In this document: piece by piece, positions 23,701 through 34,100 of the stretch | How the letters are laid out: every line of letters begins with the position of its first letter | Position numbering within the stretch: the stretch's first letter is position 1 | Origin: Branchinecta lynchi | Lineage: Eukaryota > Arthropoda > Branchiopoda > Anostraca > Branchinectidae | Length of the DNA: 64,000 nucleotides | Direction: 5' to 3' | NCBI GenBank assembly: GCA_023053575.1 | Contig: JAKZAP010000003.1 | Span: 1,588,561 to 1,652,560 of the forward strand | Notes under the pieces: model-generated | Databases searched by the model: none | Told to the model about the DNA's origin: nothing | The model's input: the letters and a program-made list of their open reading frames with translations, nothing else | Made by a program: the position numbers and the translations under genes

Positions 23701-24393
23701 ATGGATTATAAGAGAAACTGGGAATCTGGCGCTCAAGTTCGAAGAAAAAGCTATTTACTGGTGTATTGCACCATGGATATTCAGTCCTTGGGATCAATAA
23801 ATTCTTTCTAGGAAAGTTCAGCTACTGAATTTCCATGCCATTATTAATATGATAATAAAAGCTAGCTAGGAAAAAGCCACAGGCCTTATTAAATTAGGGA
23901 TTCATTTTGGATACTGTGATATATTTGAAACATTTTAGTCAGCTGTTTCAGACTGAAAAAAATCGAAAAAAAAATCTGATGAATTCCCAGCAATTCATTT
24001 TTCATTAAAAAAAAATCAGCGCTACTGCCGGTAGGGCTTTTTGTGGCTACCCTAATTCTGCCCTAACTCAGGCATGGTGCTAGACGTTTAAGCCAGGTTT
24101 GAGCACCGTGACTGAAAACGGGCTAGTGTACTAGACTGGCCAGATGATTATTCTGAAGAAAAGACTTCTCTGGAAATTTGAAATCTTGTCCGAGATTGGA
24201 TACCCTCCTGTAGCTGAATTCTGAATGCAGCCTAGCCTACAGCCAAGCCAAAAAAAATGTTCTTACCAGGGAACCTCATCATTTGGGACTTGATCCCTTC
24301 ACTGTTTAAACTTTCAATAAGCATTTTAACTTGCGTTGTCTTTCCTGACCGATCACATCCTTCAAAAATTATTAATGATCCTCTTGTAAGCAT
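11422..24393 (-). CDS. DTYMK: Thymidylate kinase (dTMP kinase), complete four-exon gene
   Basis: Joins exons 24393-24267, 20704-20596, 13780-13690 and 11760-11422 (127, 109, 91 and 339 nt) into exactly 222 codons with the stop. The 221-residue protein is close to human DTYMK (212). The enzyme phosphorylates dTMP to dTDP with ATP, a step of dTTP synthesis. Visible features: P-loop EGCDRSGKTTQ (residues 11-21), FPDR (41-44), NRWEL substrate-side helix, DRYAFSGVAF (95-104), the WCKRPDVGLPRPD segment, and the arginine-rich lid RGGFGGERYE. All splice sites are GT-AG and phases agree. Introns are large and filled with transposable elements, including a 2.7-kb inverted structure and a hAT-like element. 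No frame damage was seen. Confidence 0.97.
11975..12125. repeat. Palindromic repeat, half-degraded copy of the GCAGTATTTGCTACT MITE
   Basis: gattaaagttaaccgcagta and tactgcagttaacattaatc are inverted around a short AT-rich loop. It shares tagcaaatactgcagttaac with the copies at 34659-34826, 51875-52026 and 53361-53512. The CACTGTAAA termini are missing here. Confidence 0.6.
12303..12656. mobile_element. AGGAC-ended MITE (TTAA family 2), copy 1
   Basis: The start aaggacctgtcttacc and end ggggtccttt followed by TTAA are inverted AGGAC/GTCCT ends. The interior includes aatactaatgcaacctactt and aaaacagcc segments shared with 14695-15073, 55613-55986 and 57746-58110. It lies in the last DTYMK intron. 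Confidence 0.65.
13690..13780 (-). CDS. DTYMK: DTYMK exon 3 (DRY motif)
   Basis: The acceptor is tttttttaaag and the donor gtaagt. It encodes (M)PLIREHLANGVNVIIDRY then AFSGVAFSASKQ, ending in phase 0. The DRY and SGVAF motifs are hallmarks of eukaryotic thymidylate kinases. Confidence 0.95.
14153..14308. repeat. Minisatellite of GTGCCGTGCCGG / GTGCCGAGCCGG units
   Basis: About 13 units of a 12-bp GC-rich motif alternate between two variants. All three forward frames stay open and encode alternating Pro/Val, Ala/Gly and Cys/Arg runs; these are repeat artefacts. A shorter array of the same motif is at 16329-16436. Confidence 0.9.
14695..15073. mobile_element. AGGAC-ended MITE (TTAA family 2), copy 2
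   Basis: Shares aatactaatgcaacctactt, ctaaacccggagaccc and gaaaaggcttaaaacagcc with copy 1, ending gtgcgaggggtccttt then TTAA or AAG. It lies within the 2.7-kb inverted structure. The 5' end is blurred by a short duplication of ctaatgcaacctataatact. Confidence 0.6.
15515..16125. repeat. ATATCGATATCG-rich repeat, degraded hAT-MITE relatives
   Basis: Starts tttgggcgatattcgat and ends atcgccaagcacc, resembling the termini of the intact element at 53790-54159. Three blocks of alternating ATATCG/CGATAT palindromes occur (15520-15610, 15725-15810, 15990-16110), suggesting two merged or rearranged copies. Confidence 0.6.
16329..16436. repeat. Second GTGCCG minisatellite
   Basis: About nine degenerate units such as gtgccgtgccgg and gtgccgagccgg. 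It lies symmetrically opposite the 14153-14308 array in the inverted structure. The motif is in the same direct orientation as the first array even though the flanks are inverted. Confidence 0.85.
16801..17105. mobile_element. GAGCGTGTTCCACCC MITE, intact 305-bp copy
   Basis: The ends gagcgtgttccaccctac and gggtggaacacgctc are near-perfect inverted repeats. The interior includes tacagagatgcatagttac and tcagcgtagtaacttttcg, shared with copies at 258-954, 35891-36176 and 48514-48967. Confidence 0.8.
17544..18510 (-). repeat. GGGATCCC-bounded modular repeat, copy 4 (inverted)
   Basis: Right-end module caagaccaaaggtttcgatg then ggatcccaaaa at the left; left-end module with acagacggacagacggac and acgttttgggatcccaaaa at the right. 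At least four units contain ttccggtttc and a catgtctcc/cagcatgt segment. Confidence 0.85.
18162..19333. repeat. 586-bp perfect direct tandem duplication
   Basis: 18162-18747 and 18748-19333 read identically wherever compared. The duplicated unit spans the last part of the inverted modular repeat (copy 4) plus about 240 bp of flanking DNA. The absence of differences means a very recent event or an assembly artefact. Confidence 0.85.
19440..20430. repeat. Degenerate tandem repeat, period about 190-230 bp
   Basis: ccaaataaacaggttaaa recurs at 19801, 19994 and 20220. Between occurrences are gaattcggt, accaaatgcggcgaaa and aaatgaatctgattaatgacc. The open frames in the block translate the repeat and lack family resemblance. 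Confidence 0.75.
20596..20704 (-). CDS. DTYMK: DTYMK exon 2
   Basis: The acceptor is tctgattctag and the donor gtaagt. Joined with the last base of exon 1 it gives DRATPIGK, then a linker and DDHAVHLMFAANRWEL. This matches the ERST-EIGK and EDHSVHLLFSANRWE region of vertebrate dTMP kinase. It ends two bases into a codon (AT), completed as Met by exon 3. Confidence 0.95.
21973..24138. mobile_element. 2.17-kb nonautonomous hAT-like element with TIRs and 8-bp target duplication
   Basis: The left end is cagtctagtacactagccc, and the right end is its inverse (gggctagtgtactagactg). The inverted ends pair for about 40 bp with one or two mismatches, through tttcagtcacggtgctcaa. The flanks are gccagata (21965-21972) and gccagatg (24139-24146), an 8-bp duplication with one change. 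The related sequence near 25677-25700 (taagccagatagattaa) has no element and represents the empty site. The interior is a large palindrome (about 22310-23490) with many gcaccatgccc motifs; no transposase was seen. It lies in DTYMK intron 1. Confidence 0.75.
24267..24393 (-). CDS. DTYMK: DTYMK exon 1 (start codon, P-loop)
   Basis: ATG at 24393-24391, preceded by accagcc. It encodes MLTRGSLIIFEGCDRSGKTT, then a helix ending in MMRFP plus one base of the next codon. The donor is gtaaga, starting at 24266 on the gene strand. The P-loop pattern G-x4-G-K-T places the start correctly near the N-terminus of the fold, as in other dTMP kinases. Confidence 0.95.
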
Positions 24394-25064
24394 GGCTGGT
24401 AATTTTTGAACTACCCGCTTCCGCTCGCTAGAAAGAACAGAACTGGTCGTCTCCCGTGGTTTCCACTACTAAATCTACATCAGAGCGAAATGGCAGTGAA
24501 TTTCTATTTCTTTCAATACTCAATCTTCAAGCAAAATTTGATAATATTTAAGGAAATCTTGAGGTGTTCCCTGCGTGTTCCTTTTTAGGCAATCACGTCT
24601 CTTATTTGCTCCAGATTTCCACGGTTTCGTGAGACTTCCCGATTTCCGTAAAAGCATTTCTTTAGTAAGCCGTAATCAACAGTAGGCCTTCAAACTTTGT
24701 AGTACAACAGCAACAAATAAAGTATTTTGGCCAAGTATTTTAGTCTAGGCTGATTCACCTTCTAGACCAACCTCTGACACTATTCAACTGTTCACAATAC
24801 TTTAAAAAAGGTATCAAGATGCAGTGTTAATCAGTGGTATGGATAAATCTTTAATGTGCATATACAGGAGCCCAGGAGGGGTACCTGACCTTGTTTTTAC
24901 AGTACCTCGATTGTTGACACAAAAATGTTAAAATTAAATGTATGTGCTGTCCAAACCACAACCCACAAGACGGGGTCTCATGGTGAAAACCAGATATATA
25001 ATTTTAATGGGGAAGACGCCCTTGAGTGGCTTGAGATTGGCTTGAGATGGAAACATTTATAAGT

Positions 25065-25130
25065 AGTCAACCTCCCGGCTGAGGAGCATTTTTGTCTATC
25101 AGTTCACTACTTATAAATTTTTTTTTCTTC
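25065..25130 (+). repeat. SINE 3'-tail fragment
   Basis: cccggctgaggagcattttt then gtctatcagttcactactta matches the tail of the tRNA-derived SINE at 46676-46780. It is flanked by inverted ttataagtagt/actacttataa. Confidence 0.55.
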
Positions 25131-25917
25131 AATAGTCATAGTTGTGTTTTATTTGAAGTTCATGTTACAGCGGGAGTGAACAGCGAACTGTAAATTGATG
25201 TTTTACTCTTGGCAGACTACATCAGAAGGTACACTGAACTGTACCGTGCTGCACCCAGCGTACAAACTAGCAGGTCTGCTGGTAAATAAAACCACTTCGG
25301 GCACCCTGCGCCTTCCCAGCGTACGGCCCCCTGGCGAATAAAACGACAATGGACAGTCCGCTGTACTATGCACAAACTATGAACTACAAATAAAATGAAA
25401 CTCATGTGTCCAATAATATTCAAATTCCGTGCCTTTTCTTTGTTTTGAAGCTGATTTTAAAAAAGGTTTTCTGGCTATTGTATTGACTTTGATAATTGTA
25501 GCTTACCTCTTCCATCATTTTGTAAGTCAGTCGAGGTAGGTTAGAATGGAGTGATCTCGTTTGAAAAGAAAAATATGTTTAACTAGAAATATTGAAGCAA
25601 TATTTATTCATCCAATATGTAAACCATTCAATTAGCTTCAAGCTAGTATGTTTGTCATATTTGTTGGTTCCTTTTAAGCCAGATAGATTAAGCTATTCTG
25701 AAAGCTTCTCTGAAAATTTGAAATCTTGTCTGAGCCTCAGACACCGAGGTTGGATACCCCTCCCCTATTAGCAGTGTTGCCAGAGAGTGTGCATTTTTTT
25801 TTTTTTTTTTTAGGTTCTTTGAATATTTTAGGTGTGTGCATTGCTCCATTTTGCGTATTCTCCTAAATCTCTGTGCCAATTGGGTGCTATTTGCTATCAA
25901 ATTTTAAAAGTGAAAAC

Positions 25918-26110
25918 CAGATATGGATTTGTAAATACCGCTTAGCCAAGTCATTTTATATTATATTTGATGGTGCAAAATGGATACTTGAAAATTCAGC
26001 GGACGTATCCTTTTTGTACCATCAAAATGATTTGCAGTCAGCTTGGGCTGATGGAATATTCATTTTATATTATATAAAATGACTAAGTGATATTTACAAA
26101 TCCATATCTG
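25918..26110. repeat. Nested foldback repeat
   Basis: ccagatatggatttgtaaat and its inverse atttacaaatccatatctg (to about 26110) enclose a second palindrome around tcattttatattata. The interior holds atttgatggtgcaaaatgga, related to the termini of the foldback at 43738-43960. Confidence 0.6.
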
Positions 26111-26842
26111 ACTATATAATATATAGTAATTTTACATAGCTTAAAGGGTAGCTGATATTCTAAATCTTTATCGAATGTTAGAAAATTTCATTCAAACACA
26201 GTGTAATGAGCATGCGGGTTCAGAATGTCTTGTCCATCTGTACTGCTTCGTATATTGTGTGCCGGAAAGCAACTGCAAGCTGAGTGCTACAACATTTGGC
26301 TTCGTCCTTTAAGAGAGCATGATTTGCCGCGAGCAGTTTGTACTTTGGAAATGTTGATATATGAAAACTTTATAGCTTGTTGTTGCCGTACGATTTCTCT
26401 TGTCACAAAAGACAAGACCTGATAACTCTTGTTCACAAAAGAACCCGAGGGGTTTCTAGCTAAAATGAGTGGGATGTCAAGGTCTTTTGCGACCGTCTAC
26501 TTATTTACCAACTTTTTCAGAATAAAAGACTGTATTCAAGAAAAATCTAATGCTTGTTTCAAAACAATTTTTTTTTTTTGGGGGGGAGGGTATCTAATTT
26601 ATTACAAAGAGGAAAATGGCACTAAAGTAGTTTTGGTTCTCTTGCTGTGGAATCTAATGTCAAGCATCTGACAACACTGCATAGTAGTGTAGTAGCCTAC
26701 ATTAGTCTAGTAAAGAGGATCCAGACTAGACCACTGTAAGAACCTCTAGTCTACAGGTTGGCCCAGTCTGTCATTCCTATTACACTAGCTTACCCCAAGC
26801 TAGTTAGATATCATGAAGTTTATTTCTTGTGTTCATGGAGTT

Positions 26843-27362
26843 TCAGTAGGCTAGAGGTATGCTTATTTGAATGTCACCTAACAGTGACCAGATGCTGAGG
26901 AAAATGCAAAAACTCATACGGTAGTCTAGCTGTCAGACAGAAGTACTTCACATTTATTTCAGGCTCAGTCCAGCATGTACAATAGAGTTTTCAAATATTT
27001 GTTCTTAATTTTCCACTGCATCTTCTTTTAGGTTTTACATGGTGTAAATCATGTCACCCATTGGTTTGAAATTAAGAACACTTCTATAGTCAGTAGATAA
27101 TACTGTGCAGAAACTTCATCAGAATTTTTCTTCATGGATAGTTACCAATCTAATCAACATATGTCTATATGCAAATCTCTTTACCTCACTGCTCGATCAT
27201 TTAAAATCTAGAACGTGGAACAAGAAGCAATTTTAAAATTCAAGGAAATTTAAAAACTGACCATTTTCAAATGCCAAAAGATGGCCAAGCAGTTGGCTGT
27301 TAACTGATAAAAATAAAGTAGGGAAAATGAGAGAGTTGTTGAAATAAGCATACTTCTACTGT
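26843..27362. mobile_element. MITE with AGAGGTATGCTTATTTGAA inverted ends, copy 1
   Basis: Starts cagtaggctagaggtatgct and ends aaataagcatacttctactg; a second copy is at 44374-44834. Boundaries are approximate, about 520 bp. Confidence 0.6.
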
Positions 27363-29217
27363 AGCTAAGTCTTTGGTTGAACAGTAGTGGTATGCTTCTT
27401 TGGAAGTTGCCACACTTTTAATGGTGCAGAGTAGGCAAGTTCAGTCTGGTTCAGTCACAATCAGACATAACAAGGATTAACCCCAGATAGGAGACTGAAT
27501 AAAAAGCATTCATTTACAGATTTAAGGTTCTGGTTGGGATGGTTGGGGATCTTGTAAGGGAATAGTGCTGAAATGTAAGCTTTAGCTATAGGTTAGAAAC
27601 TCAGAAGTACAGGGGTACATGTAATTCAGAGAGAAGTCCCTGTTTCCCCTTAGAACTTCAGAACAATCTTAATATCAGCTTAAGGTGACAATTGAAAGTT
27701 TGATGTTCCCAGATAAAATGGAAAAGACTGACTAGCCAGCTTGACTTGGTTAGCTTGCCCAGTCCAAACACTGTCTGTTCGTGGTTCCGCAATAGATAAG
27801 TTTTCTTTGTCTGAAAATTTTATCAGCCATAAATCGGCTAAACTAGGATTTCCGATCAGTAGTTTTCATGGGGGTACATTTCCCTTGCACCTGTGCTACC
27901 CATTTAATTTGTTGTAGGCTACCCTTATTTGGGTACACAGAAGAAACAAATCACTTTATTGCCATGCAATCCAACAGTGATTCAACCTACTTTTAGGATT
28001 GACATTTCTGTCTCCCACATAGTCTGAATAAGCTTGATGCTCATATATACTTGCGCCCCTTATTTCCCAGGGGGTACCAGCATATAACACTTTGATAGTT
28101 AGACAAACCAGTATTCTATTTTGAGTTCTGTATTATTGTTGAACCAGACTGGTCCACACCGCTTCTGCTGAATTTCAGAATTTCAGTCAAGCTTATTTCA
28201 GTCAAGTTTTCTAGGATGTCCAGCTCCTTCTAAAGAGTGGCCCGATTTGGACCAACTATAGTTCAGGAAAAAGCTGGTTCAAAATACTTTTGCAAGGCAC
28301 CGCTTGCAGCCTCCAACTAGACATTCAGCAACTTGCAAGGGCTTCGCTAGCCAAAACTCGAGGGGTTGGGGGGTGGCAGGGCCTTGCTGGTGCCCTGATG
28401 CCCATTTCCGCTTTTAGTAAATTCGTGACAACTACAAGCGTTGAAGTAGTTGTATCTGTGAGCTCAGGGGCAGTCTGAAGGGCTCGAGTATGGGAGGTGG
28501 CTACCTCAAAATACAGGACTCGCAGATTTCCGGAAAGGCTCAAGAGTCATACTAATTAGAAACAATAGCCGGAAAAGACAGCACCACATTCATTAAAGTT
28601 AGTATTTGTAAGGTTAATGTAAATGTCATTTACAGTAACAGGAATTTGCTTCCGCAATATCCTGGCCAGCAGCGGTTTCTAACGACAGCATATCCAACTG
28701 ACTGAAAATGAGCACCGAAAGCGAGATTTTTTTTAATATGACCTTTTTCAAGCAAATGCCCCCCCCCAACAAAATCTAGCTTTTAATGTAGCCTAACCTC
28801 CAGAATTCGAAGCCTAAAATCCGCATGATATGACGCGCCCTTCCAGTTATTATAGCCTATTACGTGGGTCCCAAATGAAAGTAAGGGCAACTTACCCAAA
28901 CTGTGTGAGGCATTTTGCTGGAAGTTCATACATGACAACAATTCAATTCGACCCTTTCCCTAAAACAATACTGATCATTTGGAAAAAAAACTTGAAACCA
29001 AGTATAAACTTACTATGAATTTACAGTAAAAAAAGACGACATAAAATGACATGATCATCAGGCCCATCATTACATCTTCCCTCATTACTCACGAAGCCGA
29101 CTTATTTATAAACCTGGCTCTGGAAGACAATTCTTTTCTTCAAATCCTTTCTGTTAAAATACAAAGGCAAGAACTAAGAAATTCTTGAAAATGTGCGCCA
29201 CAAGCAGCGTCAGCCTG
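27363..29217. other. Spacer between genes, nothing recognised
   Basis: No conserved protein, RNA gene or repeat boundary was recognised. A short pyrimidine/C run occurs near 28757-28768. The antisense frames at 28290-28543 lack family resemblance. Confidence 0.45.
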
Positions 29218-30021
29218 TTTTTGGGATCCCAAAACGTAAGTGGAGTGATACCCATGAATTCGCAAAAGTTGTCCGTCTGTCCGTCCGTCTGTGAGCACGA
29301 TAAATTTCGGAAGGAATGAGATATTTTGATGTAACTTGGTGTGATGATTCTTTGGGTGATGGGACATTTCAAGTTCTACATTTAGGGGTGGGAGAGGGTT
29401 TTCAAATTATGGGGCGAACAAAATATGTTTATATAGCTAATGAGATAGACGACTTAGGAGTAAGGAGACATGCTGAACACGAATATGAAAACTATTTTCT
29501 CGCCGGACAAGTAGTTAGCCCGGAATCCGGCCAAAATCGCAAAGTTTGTTACAAGTAAAAGTTTTACTTGAAGTGGATTAGATGTCCAATTTATGGGTAG
29601 GAAGACATGCTGAATCCGTATATGACGATCATTTTCTCCCCGGACATATAGTTCGCCCGGAAATCGGACAATTTCTTAAAAGTTAAAGTTTTATCTGAAG
29701 TTGATTAGAGGTTCGATATAGGGATGAGGAGATGTGCTGAATTCGTTTTTCGGCTGACACCGCAGATCTGGCAGAAGTAGCCTATAAGGCAGGGAAGTTT
29801 TCATCAATTTCGTTAAAGTAGGTATGAGTATTGGCTAAATACACATGGTGAATCTATATCTGAACTTAGTTTTCTCAGATGATCCGCCAGTGGCCTTATT
29901 CTGATTCTAAATTTTAATAGTAAAAATGTTCAAGGAGTCTGGCGAAGACCGGCGACAAGACCAAAAATTGTATGGAACAAATATTAAACTTTTGAGGATC
30001 CCATCGACACCTTCTGTCGTG
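29218..30021 (+). repeat. GGGATCCC-bounded modular repeat, copy 5
   Basis: Left end tttttgggatcccaaaacg and GTCCGTCTGTCCG tract; about three internal units; right end decayed to ttttgaggatcccatcgaca then ccttctgtcgtg. Confidence 0.8.
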
Positions 30022-31133
30022 TTTATAAACCGAGAGATATTAGTAAAACTTGGCCGTGTTAAACGCGGATCGTATTAAAACTATGCATTGCAAGGTGAAA
30101 CGGGGTGAAAACGGACAAAATGTGACTAAAGAATCTCTTCGTATCTCAACGACTACAAACTGCCTGCCTCTTTGTTTCAGTCTGGGAAGCTTGAAACATA
30201 GGAGCGGGAATGCAATTCCTTCAAGTCTCAATCGCTCGAGGCCCCTGAACCACCCATGTCCAAGCTGGAAGTCAACTCACGTTTCTTCTTGTCCTTAAAG
30301 TTCAACTGAAAAGCAAACTTACGTTTGTATTATTTAGTTGAACACACTGTGCTATTTAGATTCTGCCAAGAGATTTTTTTATTTTCCGCTATCTGCTCTA
30401 GTAGTGAGGTTCAGAATATCTACGGCTGTCCCCACAGCGCAAATTCTACTATGACGCGGAATATCTGAATCTGAACACAAACGCGGCTTCCCAGTTGGCG
30501 GTGATAAGCTTGATGAGGACTGCTTAGTGCCTGAACAAAAAAGTTCCAAAAATCTTTTTCGTCAAGCATACGACACAGGTAGTACCACAAATCTGATAGG
30601 GAATTGATTATTCGTGAATAGCGGAGCAACGAAGTAACTCATTTTCATCGGGTCTTCAAACGTCTTTAAGTGAATAGGTGAGGGGTAACAAGACTGTTCC
30701 ATATCTGCTCTTTTCAGTTAAACTTTAACTAGCCTTATGGGATGCACTGCCAGACCTCCATTTGGGTTTCGACGGTGAGCTCCCAGCTTAGCTCCAATTC
30801 TATGGGCGAGCGCCCAGCTTAGTTCATTTGTATTGACTGAGCGCTCTGTGGGCGCCCAGTTTAGCTTCCATCTTTCTTCGAGGGGGGGGGGGGGGGGTAC
30901 CGCTCTCCCTGGGGGGGGAGGTTGGGGTTTTGGGTAATCAGGCAAAGTAATCAACATATTATTGGTGTGGGGGAATGAAAAGTGAGGTTAGGTATTACTC
31001 CATTTATTTATCCCCCCCCCCCCGCTAGAGTATTGGTTGTGCGGAGATAACTTTGGTTGGTGGTGGCGCGCCGCCGGAAAGTTATCGGCGGCACAATATC
31101 TCCACCACAAATCGTCAGCGTTGTTATGGTAGG
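30022..31133. other. Spacer with homopolymer G/C runs, no gene seen
   Basis: G runs at about 30882-30897 and 30911-30919 and a C run at 31013-31023. A short repeat with gcccagcttagctcc and gcgcccagcttagttc occurs at 30780-30870. No conserved protein was recognised. Confidence 0.45.
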
Positions 31134-34100
31134 CTACTTGTAGTCTTTGGTTCAAGTGCCATATAGCGATCGTAATTGTGATCCGTCTGTCTTACTTTTG
31201 AGCATCTCCGCTCTACGTGAGCGAAGACGATGACACTTGACGGGCTTATGAAGGACCCCGACTGAATGCTCAGTGAAACCATGTTTGCCGGATTATATCC
31301 TGTCGTTCGACTTAGGGTGGAGGGAGTTGGAATAGGCAGGAATGTGACCATCTTGACCCGATTCGAAGGAGGCGATATTCCATTTATATGTCTGAATCTC
31401 ATCCAACCATGGGGGGCGAGGGGTGACTCCGGAAATTTGGGAACATGTGTTGGAATTGAATATATGGATTTCATAGTTGGAACATGCAAATATAGGTATT
31501 GGGATGAAACTAATATTGAAATTAACTGAAATAGGCAATCTTCACCAATCGCACCACTGCCCACTGAAAAGCCGCGGTTGTGTTGAGATTAAAATTTCCG
31601 GCGTCATAGAAGAATTTACGCTGTGGGGATGGCCACAGATGTTCTGAAAGTCATAACCAGAGCAGATAGTGGAAATAAAAAAAATCCCTTTGCAGGATCC
31701 AAGTAAGTCATTAAAATGGAAATTCAAAAATGGTTCTTTAAAGGACATCTGAATGAAGAGTACCAAGTATCATCCCTATCTATATGACTTCTGTTAACAT
31801 TGCCTGCAGAAAACCCGATCCAAATACGAAATAGCGTTTCCAATTTGCATCTGTCCTTGTTTCATTACCGCACAATCTTAGAAATGAACAAATGTCTCCA
31901 ATCAACCCTTCTTGTGGAATATCATTTAACCAGTTAGCCCAAACGTATATCCAGAAGAAATTCCAATACGATCGGGACAGCGCTTTACAAGATTTGAATG
32001 AATTGCGCTTTTTGTCTTGGAGTCTGCATGTGCAAACCTCCAGAAACGAACATCCATATTTCGAAAACGTGACGCTCAGGAGAAGAATGCTGTCCGTGGC
32101 CATGTCTGTAAATGCATTCTCCATGGTGTGTTCAAGTATGGTTTCATTGTTCAGGTGTCCTTTAAAATGGGGCATTAAATGGCACAAGAATAAGTTGGCT
32201 TTTCAGTTAAAATTTAATGGTTTTTATGGCACTTGAGCTTACTCAAGTGCCATATAGTGATTGTAATTTCTGTCCGTCAGTCGGTCTGTTGGTCCCGGTT
32301 ATGCTAGTTCGGGCACTTCCAGATAAGCTAGGACGATAAAACTTGGCAGGCATATCAGGAACTGGACCAGATTAAATTAAAAAATTGTCGCTTCCTCGAT
32401 CCGACCATCTGGAGGGGAGTGGAGGGAGGGGGAATCCGGAAAAAATAGGAAAAATGAGATATTTTTAGCTTACGAACGGGTGATCGGATCTTAATGAAAC
32501 TTGATATATGGAAGGACTTCGTGTCTCAGGCTCTCCATGTTGAATCCAGACCGGATCCGGTGCCACTGGGGGGAGTTCGAGGGGGAAACCGGAAATCTTG
32601 GAAAACACTTGGAGTGGAGGGATCCGGATGAAACTTGGTGGAAAGTACAAGCAAAAGTCCTAGATACGTAACTGATATAACCGGAACGGATCCGCTCACT
32701 TTGGGGGAGTTGGGGGGGGGGGAGAAGTCCGAATTTGTAGTGATCCCGCGAGTTCCGTGCTTCCTGATGTGCTGGGACGATGGAAATTGACAGGCATGTC
32801 TGGGACCCGACCAGATTAAATAGGAAATCGTCAATTCCCCGATTCGACCATCTGGGGGGGGGGGGAGTGGAGAGAGGGTGAAGCAAAAATTTGAGGTATT
32901 TTTAGCTTGCGAACGGGTGATCGGATCTTGATGAAAATTGATACTTAGGATGACCTCGTGTCTCAGACATCTCACTTTAAATCCGGGCAAGATCCGATGA
33001 CACTGGGGGGAGTTGGAGGAGGGAACCGGAAATTTTGAGAAACGCTTAAAGTGGAGGGATCGGGATGAAACTTGGTGGGAAAAACAAGCACAGGTCCTAG
33101 ACACGTCATTGACATATAACCGGACCGGATCAGGGCACTGTGGGGGAGTTGGGTGGGGGTCCGGATTACTAGCAATCCCGCGAGTTCGGCATACTTCCTG
33201 ATGTCCTAGGGCGATGAAACTTGGCAGGTATGTCAGGGATCCGAACAGATTGACTTGAGAACAGCCGTTTCCCCGACCCGACCATCGTGGGGGGAGTGGG
33301 TGGATGGGGAGTCCGGAATCTAGTGGCGTGCATAACTTTTGAACGGGTGATCGGATTTGAATGAAACTTGTCTGGTGAGCCATCGCCTCGGACGTTCAGT
33401 GTCACGTCCGGGTCGGGTCCCATACCTGTGGGGATGGGGGGGGATGGTGGAAAACTCAAGAAACTCTAAAAGTAGAGGGATTGGGACGAAACTTAATGGA
33501 TGGAACAAGCATTAGGCCTAGATGAAATTGACGGAGCCAGATGGTTTCGGGGCTCTGTGGGGGAGGAGGTTTCATGGAATTCCGGTAGTCGTGAGTTAGA
33601 ATAGTTCCAGATGTAAAACGACAACGAAACTTTGCAGGCATATTAGCGACCCGAATTATCTTGACTTAAGAACCTGACACAACATACCCCCGGAAACTTC
33701 CGTTCCTTGATCCGAGCATTTCTTGGGGAGCAAGAGAAGAGAAATATGGAAATTGACTTCTATAAATTGCGAACGAGTGGTCTGATTCGACTGAAACTTC
33801 ATGGGTGATACGAATCGATGGCCTCGACATGTAAAACATGCGTTCGAACCATGTGCGACCACGATTAGGGGAATTGGGGGTGGGGGGACTTTTGACATTC
33901 ACAAAAACCAAACGGATTGACCGAATGAGATGCAATTCGACAGTGCCGAGGTTACGCGGCCTAGATTTGTTATTTGGCGTCCGGGCCGGATTCGGCCAAG
34001 GTAGGGGGGGGGGGGGGTACTGGAAACTTGCAGATAGGCTATGCTCCAATTTCAGTCAAACTTGATGGACAGGAACAGGGAATTAAGAGATTGGGCCCGA

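Larger units (their letters stand above)
21625..25770. repeat. Pair of direct repeats (copies A and B), each split by insertions
   Basis: Copy A runs about 21625-21972 plus 24139-24210; copy B about 24868-25770. Shared landmarks are aggaggggtacctgacct, catgtgtccaa, tgccttttctttg, tatgtaaaccatt and gaaatttgaaatcttgt. Copy A is interrupted by the hAT-like element 21973-24138; copy B by about 450 bp (24955-25400). Confidence 0.7.

Noticed and set aside
32526..33383. 285-codon proline-rich frame
   Set aside because: Translates the tandem modular repeat with period near a multiple of three; no domain and no splice or start context.
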